This document shows positions 39,634 to 48,965 of a DNA stretch of 64,000 nt, piece after piece (the stretch's first letter is position 1; the number at the start of each line of letters is the position of its first letter). This DNA comes from Congregibacter variabilis (lineage in GTDB: Bacteria; Pseudomonadota; Gammaproteobacteria; Pseudomonadales; Halieaceae). Both the position numbers and the translations under genes were made by a program. A model generated the notes under the pieces. The model ran no database searches, had not been told where the DNA came from, and saw only the letters and a program-made list of their open reading frames with translations. Location of the stretch: the NCBI RefSeq assembly GCF_045689235.1, contig NZ_CP136864.1, positions 2,294,001-2,358,000 of the forward strand, given 5' to 3'.

Positions 39634-41082
39634 ATGACTGATGCTCTCAAACTTATGATGGTTGAGGACAGTCCGTCGCTTGCCGCAATCTACAATGCCT
39701 ATTTGAAAGACGAGAACTACCAAACTATCACGGTAGATTCGCTCGGACGCGCCCACGCTACGCTGGACGCCTTTGTGCCCGATCTAGTGCTCCTTGATAT
39801 AGAACTTCCCGATGGCAGTGGCATAGATTTTCTTGAGCATGCGATGACTCTTCAGAGGCCTCCCAAAGTTGTGGTGATGACCGCGCATGGCACCTCAGAT
39901 ATGGCGGTCAACGCAATCCAGATGGGTGCCTCGGACTTCCTCACCAAGCCCTTTGACGCCGCACGACTGCAAGTTACCCTGGGCAATGCCGCTGCCCAGC
40001 TTGATCTGGGCAAGCGCATCGAAGAATTGTCGAGCAAACAACGCTCGAATTACGCCGGCTTTATTGGCGCATCCAATCCCATGCAAACCGTTTACCAAAC
40101 GATTGATTCCTTGGCCCCCAGTGATGCTACTGGCTTCATCGTTGGCGAGAGCGGTACCGGTAAGGAGCTCGCCGCAGAGGCGATCCACGCACACAGTGAT
40201 CGCGCGGGCAAAGAGCTCGTCGCTATCAACTGCGGCGCTATTCCTGGCGAACTCATGGAAAGCGAACTCTTTGGCCATGTGAAGGGTGCCTTCACCGGCG
40301 CGAGCTCTGCACGCGAGGGCGCGGCCAGCGTTGCCAACGGGGGCACCTTGTTCCTTGACGAGATCTGCGAGATGGATCTTGATCTGCAGAAGAAGCTGCT
40401 GCGTTTTATTCAGACCGGCACCTTTCGCAAGGTCGGTAGCAACACTTTGGAAACTGTAGACGTGCGCTTCGTCTGCGCCACCAATCGAGACCCATTGATA
40501 GAAGTGCGCGAAGGACGGTTTCGTGAGGATCTGTTTTACAGGTTGCATGTTGTCCCACTGAGGCTTCCGCCTCTGCGCGAACGAGATCGCGATATTTTGC
40601 TCATCGCCCGACACTTCCTCGATGTTTACACGACCCAGGCAGCAAAACAATTTAAAGGGTTTTCGTCCGCTGCCGAGGAGCAGATGCTGCGCTACGCGTG
40701 GCCGGGTAATGTTCGCCAATTACAAAACGTGATTCAGCAGGCGGTCGTTCTTAATCAGGGTGAGCAAATCGAAATCGACATGCTCGCGCTTGATGTTCAC
40801 CAGGGCTTAATAGAAAGCCTGGAGCAAACTCGCCAAGAAAACGACTCACTCAGTGCCAGCCATGACCACGACGGCCCGGGCTTTGCGAAATCTGAAACTG
40901 GCCAGTTGGCGAAGCGACGTGCTATTGAACCTTTATGGATGGTTGAAAAGCGGGCCATAGAAGCGGCGGTGGCCGCCTGCGACGGCAACATCAATCGCGC
41001 CGCGGGCTTGCTGGAAGTCGCACCCTCCACCCTGTATCGAAAACGTCAGGCATGGATTCACGAAAACGATAACGAGGTTTGA
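39634..41082 (+). CDS. LuxO-like sigma-54-dependent response regulator
   Basis: The protein is about 482 aa. The receiver domain (residues 5-120) has phospho-acceptor D55 in LVLLDIELPDG, then MTAHG and LTKPF. The AAA+ domain carries Walker A GESGTGKE (171-178) and the sigma-54 contact motif GAFTGA (218-223), plus LFLDEICEMDLDLQKKLL and NRDPLIEVREGRFREDLFYRL. A Fis-type helix-turn-helix closes the protein (ACDGNINRAAGLLEVAPSTLYRK). Several blocks (YAGFIGASNPMQTVYQTIDS, CEMDLDLQKKLLRFIQTGTF, IEPLWMVEKRAIE) closely follow Vibrio LuxO from memory. It is encoded in the operon that carries two perfect LuxO-type operators and a sigma-54 promoter, so it probably activates its own operon and the EPS genes. 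Confidence 0.93.
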   Translation: MTDALKLMMVEDSPSLAAIYNAYLKDENYQTITVDSLGRAHATLDAFVPDLVLLDIELPDGSGIDFLEHAMTLQRPPKVVVMTAHGTSDMAVNAIQMGASDFLTKPFDAARLQVTLGNAAAQLDLGKRIEELSSKQRSNYAGFIGASNPMQTVYQTIDSLAPSDATGFIVGESGTGKELAAEAIHAHSDRAGKELVAINCGAIPGELMESELFGHVKGAFTGASSAREGAASVANGGTLFLDEICEMDLDLQKKLLRFIQTGTFRKVGSNTLETVDVRFVCATNRDPLIEVREGRFREDLFYRLHVVPLRLPPLRERDRDILLIARHFLDVYTTQAAKQFKGFSSAAEEQMLRYAWPGNVRQLQNVIQQAVVLNQGEQIEIDMLALDVHQGLIESLEQTRQENDSLSASHDHDGPGFAKSETGQLAKRRAIEPLWMVEKRAIEAAVAACDGNINRAAGLLEVAPSTLYRKRQAWIHENDNEV

Positions 41083-41085
41083 TAC

Positions 41086-41640
41086 GTGTACGGTTTAATT
41101 AATAGCGCACTTCAGGACATGGTGATTACACACTTCGGCGAAGAGCGCTGGAAAGAAGTGCATAAGCATTCGGGCGTGTCTGACGACTCGTTCCTCACCA
41201 TGCGTCGCTACGATGACGAGACCACCTATAAGCTGGCCGGCGCTGCATCAGAAATTCTGGAAGCGCCCATAGAAACCTGCATGGAAATGTTTGGCAAGCA
41301 CTGGGTCGATGCCATCGCAACACGAAACTTCGCACCACTCATGGATGCCACCGGCAACGACACCGTGGGTTTTCTACACAATCTCAACTCTCTGCATGAC
41401 CGCATAGCCAGCACTTTTTTGGACTACATACCGCCGGAGTTTCGCGTTGAAGACGTTGACTCCAAGGCTGGCAAATATCTGGTCCATTATTATTCGGAGC
41501 GCAAAGGTCTCACGTCTTTTGTCACTGGCTTGCTAGGCGGCTTGGCCGATCATTTCGGCGATCAACTCGAAATTATTGCTGTGTCCATTGACGATGATGG
41601 CGAAGGCACCCACAGCGTATTTGAACTTAGTATTCAGTGA
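41086..41640 (+). CDS. hnoX: H-NOX heme nitric oxide sensor
   Basis: This 184-aa H-NOX domain protein starts with the canonical MYGLIN from a GTG. The heme-binding His is H104 (SLHDRI), the conserved prolines follow (IPPEF, 115-119), and the YxSxR propionate-binding motif is Y135-S137-R139 (YYSERKGL). H-NOX proteins from facultative aerobes bind NO and pass the signal to a partner kinase or cyclase. It lies three bases after the LuxO-like gene, and its stop overlaps the GTG start of a hybrid histidine kinase, the classic H-NOX partner. Confidence 0.96.
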   Translation: MYGLINSALQDMVITHFGEERWKEVHKHSGVSDDSFLTMRRYDDETTYKLAGAASEILEAPIETCMEMFGKHWVDAIATRNFAPLMDATGNDTVGFLHNLNSLHDRIASTFLDYIPPEFRVEDVDSKAGKYLVHYYSERKGLTSFVTGLLGGLADHFGDQLEIIAVSIDDDGEGTHSVFELSIQ

Positions 41641-43652
41641 AAACAGAACCACGCCTTTCCTGGACGCAGCTGGAGAAGCTGTTCACCGTCATCATGTGTA
41701 TTAGTGATGAGGGTGAGATTCTCTATAGCAGCGAAACACCCAAGCGATACATTCCGACGCTGAGCGAAGGCTCGCAGTTTTTCGAATTATTCAAATTACT
41801 GCGCCCTGCGGGCGCGCGTAATATTGCTGAAGTCCGCAAACATCTATCGTCGCTATTTTTGGTCAAGAGCGTGGGCGAACGTTTTGCCATGCGTGGTCAA
41901 ATGGTCGAAACCACTTGGGAAGGACGCGACGTGCTGTGCTTTTGCGGATCTCCCTGGGTCTTTTGGATGAACGCGCATTGCCCAGACATAAAGCTGGGAA
42001 TGGGTGATTTTTCGGCACAGGACTCGCAGCTGGATCAGTTGTTCCTCATGACGACGGAACAGCGCATGGTCAGCGATCTCGAAAAACTTAACAGCGAACT
42101 GCAGCACGCCAAACAAGATACCGAGGCCGCGCAAATGGCCAAAAACGCCCTGTTTGCGAGAATGAGTCACGAAATGCGTACACCCTTAAACGGTGTAGTG
42201 AGCGCCCTGTCGCTGCTGGGTGACCATAAGATGAATACCAAGGCCGAAGAACTGTTAGCGCTGGCAAACAGCTCCTCGCGCAACCTGCTGCATGTCATCA
42301 ACTACATTCTGGATATTTCCAAGATCGAAGCCGGAGACGAAGTCTTCGACAGCACGATTTTTGAAATGACGGCAATGCTTCGCGGCGTAACTGACATAGT
42401 CCGAGCGCGCGCGGTAGAGAAAAATCTGGAGCTGATCTGGTCCACAAGCCCGCTGCTCAGCGATCTGTATATCGGTGACAAATCCAAGTTACGACAATGT
42501 CTTCTTAATCTTATTACCAATGCCATTAAGTTTACTGATGTCGGCAGCGTCACCGTTCGGGCACTCCCCTCTGCCTCCGAGGACTCCGTCCGATTCGAGG
42601 TCGAGGACACTGGTGCTGGCATCGGCGTTGACGATAAACACCTTATCTTCGAGCCCTTTTGGACCGGTATGAGTGACACCCTGGGCAGGGAGCGCGGGAC
42701 TGGATTGGGCTTAGACCTGGTGCGGCGCTACGTTGATGTGATGGGGGGAACGCTGGGCGTCGCGTCACACATCGGCAGAGGCTCACTGTTTTGGTTTGAG
42801 GTTCCCTTGGAGATAGGCATTGAGGAGGCAAGTACAGATCTGGGCTCTGCACCTCAAACACAGGATGTGCCGACGCGATTTGACGGGAGAGTTTTACTGG
42901 TAGATGACAACAGCACCAATATGCTCCTTGGTCGTCTCATTCTCGAGTCACTTGGCGTTACCGTCGAAGAGGCCTGCGATGGTGCCATGGCCGTAGAAAA
43001 AGCGCTTAAGGAGCCTTTCGATCTTGTGCTCATGGACCTGAATATGCCGGTGATGGACGGCGTAGCTGCCACCGCAAAAATCCGTAAACACCGGAATGAA
43101 GATGCACTACCGGTGGTAGCTCTTACGGCCTACGCCAGTAGCGAAGAGAAAGAGCGCTGCTTGCGCATCGGCATGAATGACTACCTGACCAAACCCATCG
43201 TTAGGGACCGTCTGGCGGAACAACTTAACCGCTGGTTAACTGCTGACAACTCGCACAACGAGCCGGAAATCACCGCGAGCGTCATTGAAGAAGCAAACGA
43301 TAGTAACGCCCCGCCCATACTCGCGAAGGACATTCTGGACGAGTTGCGAGCACAGATAGGGGACGCCAGCCTGGGTGACGTGCTCGACCAGTTTGAAGCC
43401 GAGGTACACAGTCGCTGGGAAGCGTTTTCAGAGGCCTTCATGGCAGCTGAGCTGGGCACAATGATTAGAGAAGTTCACACCTTGGCGAGCACCTGTCGAA
43501 GCCTGGGTCTGGCGCAAGCGGGTGAGCACTTTGCCATGCTTGAGCAGCAGATGCGTGACAGTGGCAACGCGGTAAGCCAAGACGATGTATCTGTATCCGA
43601 TGGACTGTTACGCAGTGGCCTGAAGGCTCTTGGTGAATACCGAAAAGCATAA
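41637..43652 (+). CDS. H-NOX-associated hybrid histidine kinase with REC and Hpt domains
   Basis: This 671-aa protein is predicted to be cytoplasmic, with no membrane segment. The N-terminal 110 residues (EKLFTVIMCISDEGEILYSSE, FFELFKLLRP) resemble the HNOBA sensor domain that pairs with H-NOX. A coiled coil (about 140-170) leads to the HisKA domain with H178 in SHEMRTPLNG and a full HATPase (NAIKFT, DTGAGIG, GTGLGLDL). The receiver domain has D467 (LVLMDLNMPVMDG). A C-terminal Hpt domain has H614 in HTLASTCRSLGL. All relay steps H-D-H are present, so the last step to D55 of the LuxO-like regulator needs no separate LuxU. In Vibrio harveyi the H-NOX partner kinase HqsK feeds LuxU-LuxO; here the pieces share one operon. 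Confidence 0.94.
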   Translation: MKTEPRLSWTQLEKLFTVIMCISDEGEILYSSETPKRYIPTLSEGSQFFELFKLLRPAGARNIAEVRKHLSSLFLVKSVGERFAMRGQMVETTWEGRDVLCFCGSPWVFWMNAHCPDIKLGMGDFSAQDSQLDQLFLMTTEQRMVSDLEKLNSELQHAKQDTEAAQMAKNALFARMSHEMRTPLNGVVSALSLLGDHKMNTKAEELLALANSSSRNLLHVINYILDISKIEAGDEVFDSTIFEMTAMLRGVTDIVRARAVEKNLELIWSTSPLLSDLYIGDKSKLRQCLLNLITNAIKFTDVGSVTVRALPSASEDSVRFEVEDTGAGIGVDDKHLIFEPFWTGMSDTLGRERGTGLGLDLVRRYVDVMGGTLGVASHIGRGSLFWFEVPLEIGIEEASTDLGSAPQTQDVPTRFDGRVLLVDDNSTNMLLGRLILESLGVTVEEACDGAMAVEKALKEPFDLVLMDLNMPVMDGVAATAKIRKHRNEDALPVVALTAYASSEEKERCLRIGMNDYLTKPIVRDRLAEQLNRWLTADNSHNEPEITASVIEEANDSNAPPILAKDILDELRAQIGDASLGDVLDQFEAEVHSRWEAFSEAFMAAELGTMIREVHTLASTCRSLGLAQAGEHFAMLEQQMRDSGNAVSQDDVSVSDGLLRSGLKALGEYRKA

Positions 43653-43718
43653 CTAACTGTCGCCACAACTCTCTGCTAGGCTCATGTTAACTGCATTTTT
43701 AAGTTAAGGATCTAAGTC

Positions 43719-45581
43719 ATGCGCGTCATTCTCTGGGTGCTGGGTATTCCCGTTGCACTACTGGTTTTGGCGGCGGTACTTGTACCGCTGTTTTTAGACG
43801 AACAAGCTTTGGTGGATATTGCTGCCGATCAACTCAAAGCCGAAAGCGGCGTTGAGTTGCAGGTTAACGGTGACATTGCTCTGTCGTTGTTTCCAAAGGT
43901 TGCTCTGGCGGCAAAGAACGTTAGCTTAGATGTCCCGGACAGCAAAACGCGCATTGTCGCTGAATCATTGTCCGCCGGCGTCGCACTCATGCCGTTGTTT
44001 CGCAGCAGTGTCGAAATCGACAGTATCAATGTGGACGGACTCACGCTGACCTCTGAAGCTGCTGATGAAGAGACGGCAAAAGCTGTAGCAGTAGATACCA
44101 CTAAGCTCAGCAAAGAAGAGCTGGATCAGTTCTATACCCGGCGAGCCCAAGCGCGAGGGAAGGCGCAAGCCGAGGCCGCCGCAAATGTACTGGCTGCGCC
44201 TCTGGCACTGGAAATTGGGGAAGTGTCTTTGCGCAATATTCGTGTGATTACGGTAGACAGTCAGGGCACGCCCATTAGTGAGCTGCAACTTAGACAGCTC
44301 GCAGCGAGTGACCTGAATCTCGACGGCCGCCCGGTACCCCTCACGGTAGACATCATAATTCCATCAGCCAATGAGGCACCTCCTATGGAAATTGCCATCG
44401 CCGGCGAGTTCCGTACAGACCTGAACGCGGAGACCCTCAGCCTCGATAGCCTGAATGTTCGGGTCACCGGCGCCACCGCAGACCCTCTCACGCTGGGTTT
44501 GAGTGGCGAGGTAGCGCTGGATACCCAAATCGCAAACCTGAAGCTACAACTACAGACCGGCGAGCTGACTGGCAACGGCACGCTTCGCTTCGCTAGTTTT
44601 GAAAGCCCTCAGATTGATGCGGACCTGGCGCTCACCGAACTCAATCCTGCTCTGCTGATTCTGGCCGGGCCCGAAGCTAGTGCTGAAATTGCCGACAGCC
44701 CCAAGGACTCGGGTGCGGACATGCCTTTGCCACTGCATGCCCTGCGCATGATCGATACACGTGCGAAACTACAAATCGACAAGGTCGTGCTGGATGCGCA
44801 TGAACTAACGGATGTGAGTGCGAGCCTGCGCATCATGGACGGTGTTGCCACCCTCGATCCGGTTTCTGCTCAGGTGCACGGCGGCGATATTGCGTTTAAA
44901 GCCGTATTTAACGGTCGCTACAACCTCGCCACTCTAAACACCGAGGGCGGCGTTACTGGATTGGACGTTGCCAAAGCCGTATCGGCTATGGAGCTGGGCA
45001 TGCAAGCCCGAGGCGCAGCGAATCTGGAATGGTCTCTGACAGGGAGCGGCTCGACTAGCAACACTCTGAGCCAATCTCTCACAGGACCCATCAGCTTCAC
45101 CACCGAAGAGATCACTCTGGAAGGGATCGCCATGGAACAGATGTTTTGTCAGGGCGTCGCCTTGGTGAACCAGGATTCGCTCAGCGCTGAATTTCCCGTA
45201 GATACACGCTTTGATGCGTTGGAGGCTCAAATTCAGCTGGCTAACGGCGTCGCAACGCTTGACCCCTTGACGGCGCAGCTTGCTGCCGTTGGACTACAGG
45301 GCAAGGGCACGCTGAATCTGGAGTCCCAGGATTTACGCGCCAGTTTCCGAGCCCAGCTCTCAGCGGCATTGGGCGAACTGGACCCCGCCTGCAAAATCAA
45401 CGAGCGCTACGCAGACTTACGCTGGCCGGTGGAGTGTAAGGGCAACCTGGCGGGCGACCCCGCGAGTTGGTGTGGCGTTAACACCACAGAGATCGTGAAA
45501 GATCTGGCTGAGGGAGAACTGAAACGCAAAGCCACCGATGAAGCAGGAAAGCTATTCAAAAAGCTGTTTGACCGCGACTAG
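43719..45581 (+). CDS. AsmA-family protein
   Basis: This 620-aa protein has an N-terminal membrane helix (residues 2-28, VILWVLGIPVALLVLAAVLVPLFL) and a long periplasmic beta-rich region. The AsmA signature follows the helix (LKAESGVELQVNGDIALSLFPKVALAAKNVSL), and the AsmA_2-like C-terminal part includes GAANLEWSLTGSGSTSNTLSQSLTGPISFTTEEITLEGIAMEQM. AsmA-like proteins are thought to help move phospholipids between membranes or to maintain outer-membrane balance. It is about the size of E. coli AsmA (617 aa). AAGGAT precedes the ATG. It is convergent with the next gene, overlapping by 4 bases. Confidence 0.9.
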   Translation: MRVILWVLGIPVALLVLAAVLVPLFLDEQALVDIAADQLKAESGVELQVNGDIALSLFPKVALAAKNVSLDVPDSKTRIVAESLSAGVALMPLFRSSVEIDSINVDGLTLTSEAADEETAKAVAVDTTKLSKEELDQFYTRRAQARGKAQAEAAANVLAAPLALEIGEVSLRNIRVITVDSQGTPISELQLRQLAASDLNLDGRPVPLTVDIIIPSANEAPPMEIAIAGEFRTDLNAETLSLDSLNVRVTGATADPLTLGLSGEVALDTQIANLKLQLQTGELTGNGTLRFASFESPQIDADLALTELNPALLILAGPEASAEIADSPKDSGADMPLPLHALRMIDTRAKLQIDKVVLDAHELTDVSASLRIMDGVATLDPVSAQVHGGDIAFKAVFNGRYNLATLNTEGGVTGLDVAKAVSAMELGMQARGAANLEWSLTGSGSTSNTLSQSLTGPISFTTEEITLEGIAMEQMFCQGVALVNQDSLSAEFPVDTRFDALEAQIQLANGVATLDPLTAQLAAVGLQGKGTLNLESQDLRASFRAQLSAALGELDPACKINERYADLRWPVECKGNLAGDPASWCGVNTTEIVKDLAEGELKRKATDEAGKLFKKLFDRD

Positions 45582-45955
45582 TTAAGGACGCGATAGCCCC
45601 GACCGCTAAGGCAGCGCTTTACGACGCGGACCTTATCGCGCTCGCCCTCAGAGACACCCCGGGCGCCCCCTGTAACGGCGCCGACGCCGGCGCCTTGCAG
45701 CGCGCCTTGGCTGCTATCGCGCACAATTGCGCCCACCGCGCCGCCAACAACAGCGCCGGAGGCGGCGCCGCGAGCGGCCTTCTCGCCAGTGCGGACCTCA
45801 TCGGCATAGGCTTCACACTCAGCCTTATCGGCAGCGTAACGCGCCATGTCTACGCCTTTTCGGTCGATGATAATCTCATCGGTGGTTGTACAGGCGCCCA
45901 GAAATATCAAGGCAACGACCACAAGAGTGCCGCGGATGTGCGTGCATAAATTCAT
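45578..45955 (-). CDS. Glycine-zipper lipoprotein
   Basis: This 125-aa protein has a lipoprotein signal peptide (LVVVALIFLGAC, cysteine at about residue 22). A glycine-zipper stretch (AARGAASGAVVGGAVGAIVRDSSQGALQGAGVGAVTGGARG) spans about residues 60-100. Such proteins insert in or span the outer membrane; the exact role is unknown. CGGAG precedes the ATG. The C-terminal CLSGRGYRVLN is typical of the family. Confidence 0.82.
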   Translation of the reverse strand: MNLCTHIRGTLVVVALIFLGACTTTDEIIIDRKGVDMARYAADKAECEAYADEVRTGEKAARGAASGAVVGGAVGAIVRDSSQGALQGAGVGAVTGGARGVSEGERDKVRVVKRCLSGRGYRVLN

Positions 45956-46054
45956 AACAAAACTCCGTGCTGAGCAGGATTTGAGCGCCTAGTTAGCAAA
46001 AGCATTTAGCTTCTACGTCCTAAACGCCCATATCTGTCGGACGGCAAAACGACC

Positions 46055-47695
46055 CTAGCGTTCACTTTTTTCTGCAGCGACCAGCTCCCGCACATCCTCC
46101 AGCAGCTTCTTCGCATCAAACACGATGCCATCGCGTACGGTGTAGCGAACACCACCGACTCTCTCCACGGTGCCGGTCTCAAGGTTTAAGCGCCGATGTC
46201 CCGTGCCGTACAGCAGCTTGAAGTTAGCCAGGGGATTCTCATCCATTATTACTAGATCCGCTTTTTTACCCACTTCTACAGTGCCAATCTCCTGATCAAG
46301 GCCCAAAAGCTCCGCGCCATCCAGGGTGGCCGCTTTGATCACCTCAAGCGGATGAAAGCCCGCCTCCTGCAGCAGCTCAAACTCTCTGATGTAGGCAAAA
46401 CCATACACTTTGTAGATAAATCCAGCGTCAGAACCCACCACCACACGTCCACCGGCGTTTTTGTAGTCATTCACAAATTCCATCCAACGTCCGAAGTTTT
46501 GCTTCCAGTCGATTTCTCGCTGGGTGGTCCAGTCAAAGAAGTAAGAGCCATGAATATCCGGATCTGCTTCGAAGGCCCGCGCCATATAGGACGGTACGTA
46601 GTCTTCCATCCAATCGGCGTTACGCGCTCGCATAAGATCGCGGTTAGCTTCATAAATGGTGAAGGTTGGTGAGAGCGTAAAGTCCAGGTCCACAAGCTCG
46701 GCAAGCGTACGCTGCCAGGTCTCCGAGCCCGGCGCTGCGGCCTGCATCCACAAACGCCCTGCCTCACCAAAACGGTCCTGCTCATTACTGTAGTTGTAAT
46801 CGTGGGGATAATCCTGAATCACACGATCATCAAACATCGCCTCGGGCAGCCCGTACCAATGCTCCATGCTATCGAGGCCCAAACGCGCACTATCAAGCAC
46901 ATTGGTCTGCACTACCGACAACTGCGCATGGTGATAAGAAGTTTTCATACCCAGACGCTTGGCTTCTTCCATCGCCGCAGCAAAAGGCTCTGCCCGAGCG
47001 CCACGAAACTTAACGCCATCCGCACCGCGTTTGCGAACAGCCTTGACCCAATCGCGGGCCTGATCCGCCGTGGCGGTAGAGGGCGGGAACATTGCGTGAA
47101 CACGCATTCGCGGCGCGCTGATCTCACCGGCTGCAGCGAGTTCCCGGTGTTTAAGCGTCCAAGCCAAACCCATGACCGCGCCCACATCACGGACTGTGGT
47201 TACGCCGTGGGCGAGCCACAGCTTAAGTACGTATTCGGAGTCTGTCAGCGCCCCGGCCTGCGCGTGCCCGGGGGTTCCCAGGTGCGTATGGGCATCGACA
47301 AAGCCGGGTAGCACATAACCACCGTTAACATCGATGACCTCGGCGCCGGCAGCATCGGCATCGTTTGAATGCCCACCGCCGATGGAATAGATACGGTCCT
47401 TGCGAACCTCGATAGTTACCGGCCCTCTCGGCGGAGCACCATTGCCCACCACCAGCATCGCGTTCTTAATGATTAATCGATCGAAAGGACCCTGCGCTTC
47501 ATCACCCCGAAGAGGCGCTAACTTTGGCGGGGCAAAGCCTGCAGCAAGCGCCGAAGCTATGCCCTCCTCTCCGGGCTCGGGTCTGTTTTCGGCGGCAGTT
47601 GCGGTCAAGCCAACGGTAGCGCATATCAAGGTGACGCTCGCGAGCGTCTTGATCATGGGTGATGGCGCTCTTTGGCCGTTTATCAATCCAAACAT
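46055..47695 (-). CDS. Secreted amidohydrolase-family metal-dependent hydrolase
   Basis: This protein of about 546 aa has an N-terminal signal (core MIKTLASVTLICATVGLTATAA). Amidohydrolase metal ligands appear in order: DAHTHLG (HxH), VKFRGAR (lysine), SYHHAQ, SMEHWYG and VVGSDAG. The C-terminal block LDQEIGTVEVGKKADLVIMDENPL is typical of the family. ATG at 47695 is chosen because AAAAGGGG lies six bases upstream; the longer frame from 47791 adds an unlikely leader. It is a distant relative of the enzyme at 2798. The substrate is unknown. Confidence 0.85.
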   Translation of the reverse strand: MFGLINGQRAPSPMIKTLASVTLICATVGLTATAAENRPEPGEEGIASALAAGFAPPKLAPLRGDEAQGPFDRLIIKNAMLVVGNGAPPRGPVTIEVRKDRIYSIGGGHSNDADAAGAEVIDVNGGYVLPGFVDAHTHLGTPGHAQAGALTDSEYVLKLWLAHGVTTVRDVGAVMGLAWTLKHRELAAAGEISAPRMRVHAMFPPSTATADQARDWVKAVRKRGADGVKFRGARAEPFAAAMEEAKRLGMKTSYHHAQLSVVQTNVLDSARLGLDSMEHWYGLPEAMFDDRVIQDYPHDYNYSNEQDRFGEAGRLWMQAAAPGSETWQRTLAELVDLDFTLSPTFTIYEANRDLMRARNADWMEDYVPSYMARAFEADPDIHGSYFFDWTTQREIDWKQNFGRWMEFVNDYKNAGGRVVVGSDAGFIYKVYGFAYIREFELLQEAGFHPLEVIKAATLDGAELLGLDQEIGTVEVGKKADLVIMDENPLANFKLLYGTGHRRLNLETGTVERVGGVRYTVRDGIVFDAKKLLEDVRELVAAEKSER

Positions 47696-47858
47696 TAAAA
47701 ACCCCTTTTTATTTGTTATTGGCACTGTGCAAGCATAACGTAGTTTTTTTTCGACAAAGGAGTCGCCGCTATACTGCCTCAAGAACGACAAGCTGCACTC
47801 ACGCTAACGAGCGCTGGATTCAATCACAGCTACATCCATAGGGAGCACCGGTGAGATC

Positions 47859-48830
47859 GTGATAAACCGACGACAGTTTACGAACGCAAGCTTACTGCTT
47901 CCTTTGTTAAGCGCTTTAGACGCATCCGCAGGCTCGGCCTGGGAATCGGGCGGACATCGCAAGATTCTGCTCGATACCGATATTGGCAGTGACATCGACG
48001 ATGCGGTGGCTCTGGCGTACTTACTCCGTCAACCCCGCTGCAAACTGCTGGGCATCACTACCGTTAGCGGCAATGCCCAGGGCCGCGCTCAGTTAGCTGC
48101 GGCGCTATGTCGTGCTGCAGAGGTCGAGGTGCCGATCTATCCGGGCATCGAGTCGCCCCTGGTCGTGGAGTCCATGCAAACCGAAGCGCCCCAAACCCAG
48201 CGACTCAAGGGCGCCCAACCCCGGTTCGCAAATGATCAGGCCATAGATTTTCTGCGCGAGACCATTCGTGCCCACCCACAGCAAATCACCCTGCTGGCGG
48301 TAGGCCCGCTAACCAATATCGCCACCCTGTTTGCCCGGGATCCAGAAATACCCGGGCTGCTCGCAGAACTGGTGGTCATGGGCGGCAAATACTCGGATTA
48401 TCCAACCCCCTGGGGCCCGACAGAATGGAATATCATCGTGGACCCCCACGCCGCCAAGCAGGTTTTTGCTACCCCGGTACCACGAATCAGGGCTATAGGC
48501 CTGGACATCACCTGGCAGGTCAGTATGAGTCCAGCAGAAGTGGCCCGACATTTTCAGCGCGACCCGCTACTGGAGATTGTGTTGGATTGGTCAGCTGTTT
48601 GGTTCCAGGAGCGCGAGCTTTTGCATTTTCACGACCCGCTGGCGGCGGCAGTGCTGTTTAATCGCGAGCTGTGTAGCTTTGTCACTGGGAACATAAGCGT
48701 AGACCTTCAGAGCGAACCCACACCGGGAGTGACATCGTTTGCACCAAACTCAACGAGTATGACCGAGGTCGCAAGCAGCGTTAACGCCGAAGCATTTTTC
48801 CTTGAGTACTTTAGCGTGTTTAACGAGTAG
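47859..48830 (+). CDS. Nucleoside hydrolase, probably exported
   Basis: This 323-aa inosine/uridine-preferring nucleoside hydrolase family member would cleave the N-glycosidic bond of ribonucleosides. The calcium-binding cluster DTDIGSDIDDAVAL is near residue 40, followed by ITTVSGNAQGRAQ, LLAVGPLTNIATL, LVVMGG and, late, HFHDPLAAAVL. An N-terminal RRQFTNASLLLPLLSALDASAG looks like a twin-arginine signal, so it may act in the periplasm to salvage nucleosides. The start is GTG with GGTGAG upstream. The histidine of the C-terminal H-D-P motif is present. Confidence 0.9.
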   Translation: MINRRQFTNASLLLPLLSALDASAGSAWESGGHRKILLDTDIGSDIDDAVALAYLLRQPRCKLLGITTVSGNAQGRAQLAAALCRAAEVEVPIYPGIESPLVVESMQTEAPQTQRLKGAQPRFANDQAIDFLRETIRAHPQQITLLAVGPLTNIATLFARDPEIPGLLAELVVMGGKYSDYPTPWGPTEWNIIVDPHAAKQVFATPVPRIRAIGLDITWQVSMSPAEVARHFQRDPLLEIVLDWSAVWFQERELLHFHDPLAAAVLFNRELCSFVTGNISVDLQSEPTPGVTSFAPNSTSMTEVASSVNAEAFFLEYFSVFNE

Positions 48831-48965
48831 CTTTAGCTGGGTATTAACTTTGGAAATGGCATGGCCGGGATCTACATACCCGGCGTCATCAAAGCGCGCA
48901 CATGGGCTGTCAATACTCCCGGTTGTAATCTACATTGACGCTTTAGAACCCGCCGGAAGAACCTA

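Noticed and set aside
48863..48890. Hairpin GCCGGG/CCCGGC after the nucleoside hydrolase gene as a terminator
   Set aside because: The stem is only six base pairs with a nine-base loop and there is no T-run, so it is too weak to call.
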